NCBI GenBank assembly: GCA_900548855.1
Contig: URMF01000064.1
Coordinates: 1 to 15,909 of the forward strand
Origin: an uncultured Eubacteriales bacterium
GTDB lineage: Bacteria; Bacillota; Clostridia; Lachnospirales; Lachnospiraceae
Direction: 5' to 3'
Length of the DNA: 15,909 nucleotides
The translations under genes and the position numbers were made by a program. The notes under the pieces are model-generated. The model was not told where the DNA came from, did not search any database, and saw nothing but the letters and a program-made list of their open reading frames with translations. Below are positions 14,901-15,909 of this stretch, piece after piece; position 1 is the first letter of the stretch, and each line of letters begins with the position of its first letter.

Positions 14901-15322
14901 GGAAAGACATTCAGAATTCCGTAGGCAAAGCCGCATAACCAGACAAGAGCCTGCTGACTTTTATATTTTTCACCAAGGAGTTCCCTGCCAAGCAGAACAG
15001 AGCCTGCAATGGCAATCAGAATTTTCAGGAAGTATGCTGCGATGTACGCCGGGAATGCCGGCAACAGCATAAACAGAATCGTGTAAATATAAAACTCGGA
15101 GAACAGCGTATCACGGCTGATTCCTCCAAGGAAATCCACATAAGCATCATGACTGAAAAACGAGTGGTCGTTTTTCATCATTTGAAGCTGTGGGATAAAC
15201 AGATCCAGATTGTCATGGACGGCTATGACACTGTCCTCTCCGCACAGGAGAAACACTGCCATGGCAGCCAACAGGAAGCCTCCGATCACCAACAGATACC
15301 AACGGGAAAGTACTTTCTTCAT
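11921..15322 (-). CDS. Multi-pass GT-C-like membrane domain fused to M3-family zinc peptidase
   Basis: This single 1133-aa ORF has two unlike halves. Residues 1 to about 400 hold roughly ten or eleven membrane helices, beginning MKKVLSRWYLLVIGGFL, with an acidic first outer loop AVHDNLDLFIPQ (34-45) typical of GT-C glycosyltransferases of the YfhO/YkoS/DUF6044 kind. A soluble region of that family runs to about 578. Residues ~588-1133 form a complete M3 (oligoendopeptidase F-like) peptidase: TLEEMK start, RNEIAKLNGYDNYAEYAY, zinc motif HEFGH (933-937), third ligand E959 in DVSEIHSQGM (22 residues after the last His, as in PepF), and a late substrate-binding-type YYFSYLTSAFSS. The peptidase side is expected outside the cell if topology follows the family (inference). 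The GT2 gene lies 41 nt upstream, so the two are cotranscribed. ATG at 15322 follows AAAGGA. Confidence 0.85.
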   Translation of the reverse strand: MKKVLSRWYLLVIGGFLLAAMAVFLLCGEDSVIAVHDNLDLFIPQLQMMKNDHSFFSHDAYVDFLGGISRDTLFSEFYIYTILFMLLPAFPAYIAAYFLKILIAIAGSVLLGRELLGEKYKSQQALVWLCGFAYGILNVFPAFGIPFASIPLLLFLLVKIMQKPSFGWYAALFFYPVLSYFSYFGLFILAYMALAFLILWIKDRKFPGRMLLAIAVLSVGYIVCEYRLFYMMLFDDEVTIRSTIVAGSYTVSEVLATIGDSLVKGMFHAESVHMYVVLPVCAVYFFYLNISYLVKKNARAIFHDWYNLLMVILVFNSLIYGIYYLEPVRNVVEFLCPPLTGWQFNRTIFFNPFVWYAAFFLVLKRLYEKEKKGLRVAADLLALAAVLVILGSNTRYNDLYHTCFGKVYEMVKGQKANDLTYREFYSTDLFEKAKEDIGYCGQWSVAYGFYPAVLEYNDIATLDGYLGFYSQNYKEEFRKMIAPALDRVEESRLYFDEWGARAYLYSGTDPSIINSSRIYEVTDHDLYLDVDQFKRLGGRYIFSRIDLGNAEEIGLTLIGTYTDEASPYTLYVYQTTSRYRDVDHANLTLEEMKQTTCDMELLDAQLTEMKELAAEAEAAGEAKDPERVKELFGETLDEVEKLSTCYSLSQITYYQNIFDEENQEIQAELLDDVMDYGDRLNVAIRELCKSPYQNTMTELMNAEQVEAYLEYEEMTDEEKELTAKENSLEQEYEQLSSEEFYYEYDGEEWDLNRLNMEADEMDHDAVVEIYQGICKQRNDAVGEVFVELVDVRNEIAKLNGYDNYAEYAYDAVYVRDYTLDETRDLLKEIRKHVVPVMADMKDVLNDTDYMRLYTEGQGIESTSIIEQIGPYLEEIDPELKDTQEHFLKYRLYDMDTSQNKANTAFTMRLSYFKDGFIYGQMYDNYMDYYNVIHEFGHYNNVYRSADTFFESSNNIDVSEIHSQGMQMLFYDYYDELLGEDIGDIYAFYDVYSMADNAISTALISEFEIAAYENPDMTIEELNKLYLQLSRRYGMQYDSQIKELYTWSEVPHIFTSPCYYFSYLTSAFSSLDILTMAEEDRHEAVETYMTLTTIPGYVPYCSAVEYAGLRDIFDDGVAQDIIEETASILGVKGY

Positions 15323-15363
15323 CTTCTAAAATCCTTTCTGTTTATCCTGCTTCAGGAAGATTA

Positions 15364-15909
15364 TTATTTATTTTCTCCGCTCATACGGCGTCCCTTTTCA
15401 CAGACGAGCGTATAACGGTATTCAAAGTCTCTGCGGTTCTTCATTGCCATATTCGACAGAATCAGTCCTGCAAAGAACGACTGAATGGCAGCCAGTCCCA
15501 CGAAGCCGCAGACAATCAGGGTCGGGAACTTCAATACCAGCCCGGTCTTCACATATTCTGCAAGAACCGGAATAAAGAATACCACGGCAAGGATTCCCAG
15601 AATCAGCGCAAGAATACTGAAAAATCCAAATGGCTTGTAATCACGGTAAAGCTTAAAGATCGTAAACAGTACCTTGAATCCGTCGGAATAGGTATTGAGC
15701 TTTGATTCGCTTCCCTCCGGACGGTCACGGTATTCTACGATCACGTTATCAATCTGCATATGATTATAGACCGCATGAATGGTCATTTCCGTTTCGATCT
15801 CAAAGCCCTTTGACAGAATCGGGAAGGTCTTCACAAAGCCGTAGCTGAACGCGCGGTATCCGGTCATAATGTCCTTGATCTTACAGCCGAACAGCCGGTT
15901 GATGCTGGC
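15364..15909 (-). CDS. Family 2 glycosyltransferase, polyprenyl-phosphate sugar type, C-terminal part (partial)
   Basis: The frame is open to the window edge and ends at TAA (15364); about 181 residues are present. It contains INRLFGCKIKDIMTGYRAFS, the conserved region of dolichol-phosphate-mannose-synthase-like GT2 enzymes, then the acidic FEIETEMTIHAV segment and EYRDRPEGSESKL. Two C-terminal membrane helices follow (SILALILGILAVVFF and LIVCGFVGLAAIQSF regions). Such enzymes load a nucleotide-activated sugar onto polyprenyl phosphate at the inner membrane face, and a GT-C partner then uses it outside, as for CsbB-YfhO and YkoT-YkoS in Bacillus. The adjacent GT-C-like/peptidase gene is the probable partner. 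The nucleotide-sugar-binding N-terminus lies beyond the window. Confidence 0.86.
   Translation of the reverse strand, partial: ASINRLFGCKIKDIMTGYRAFSYGFVKTFPILSKGFEIETEMTIHAVYNHMQIDNVIVEYRDRPEGSESKLNTYSDGFKVLFTIFKLYRDYKPFGFFSILALILGILAVVFFIPVLAEYVKTGLVLKFPTLIVCGFVGLAAIQSFFAGLILSNMAMKNRRDFEYRYTLVCEKGRRMSGENK

Overview
The window most likely comes from a low-to-moderate GC member of the Clostridia, probably Lachnospiraceae. The grounds are the gene order murC, DnaD-domain primosome protein, DnaI-type helicase loader, long divergent PRPP synthetase, plus strong Shine-Dalgarno sites, a lipobox lipoprotein and protein family flavours typical of that group. This assignment is inference from gene content only.

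Layout. Positions 1-443 hold the 3' end of murC, entered through an artefact-like poly-C run. Positions 444-567 are a dense cluster of DnaA-box-like 9-mers that overlaps a probable murC terminator and lies just upstream of a good promoter (615-643). That promoter drives a plus-strand operon of a DnaD-like protein, a helicase loader and a PRPP synthetase homologue (693-3962), closed by a clear intrinsic terminator (4013-4056).

Positions 4154-8339 are a visibly AT-rich block of minus-strand accessory genes: a divergent Ser/Thr kinase-like protein preceded by an 18-codon ORF with its own ribosome binding site, a decayed AbiE toxin-antitoxin pair (antitoxin intact, toxin reduced to its C-terminal part), an ABC-type ATPase truncated by an in-frame TGA, a cysteine-free MGMT-like (alkyltransferase-like) protein and a small hypothetical protein. 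This looks like an acquired, partly eroded defence or mobile-type block inserted next to core replication genes.

Positions 8640-10379 encode a secreted beta-helix lipoprotein (minus). Its upstream region carries two tandem copies of a ~165-bp element inside what may be a ~570-nt leader. A nitrilase-superfamily amidohydrolase follows on the plus strand (11052-11903). The right end (11921-15909, minus) is a two-gene operon: a polyprenyl-phosphate-type GT2 glycosyltransferase (cut by the window edge) and a 1133-residue protein. That protein joins an N-terminal multi-pass GT-C-like membrane domain (YfhO/YkoS/DUF6044 style) to a complete M3-family zinc peptidase with an intact HEFGH motif. GT2 plus GT-C pairs of this kind glycosylate cell-surface polymers; the covalent addition of a peptidase is the most unusual feature of the window.

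No tRNA, rRNA, CRISPR array, integrase or transposase was recognised.
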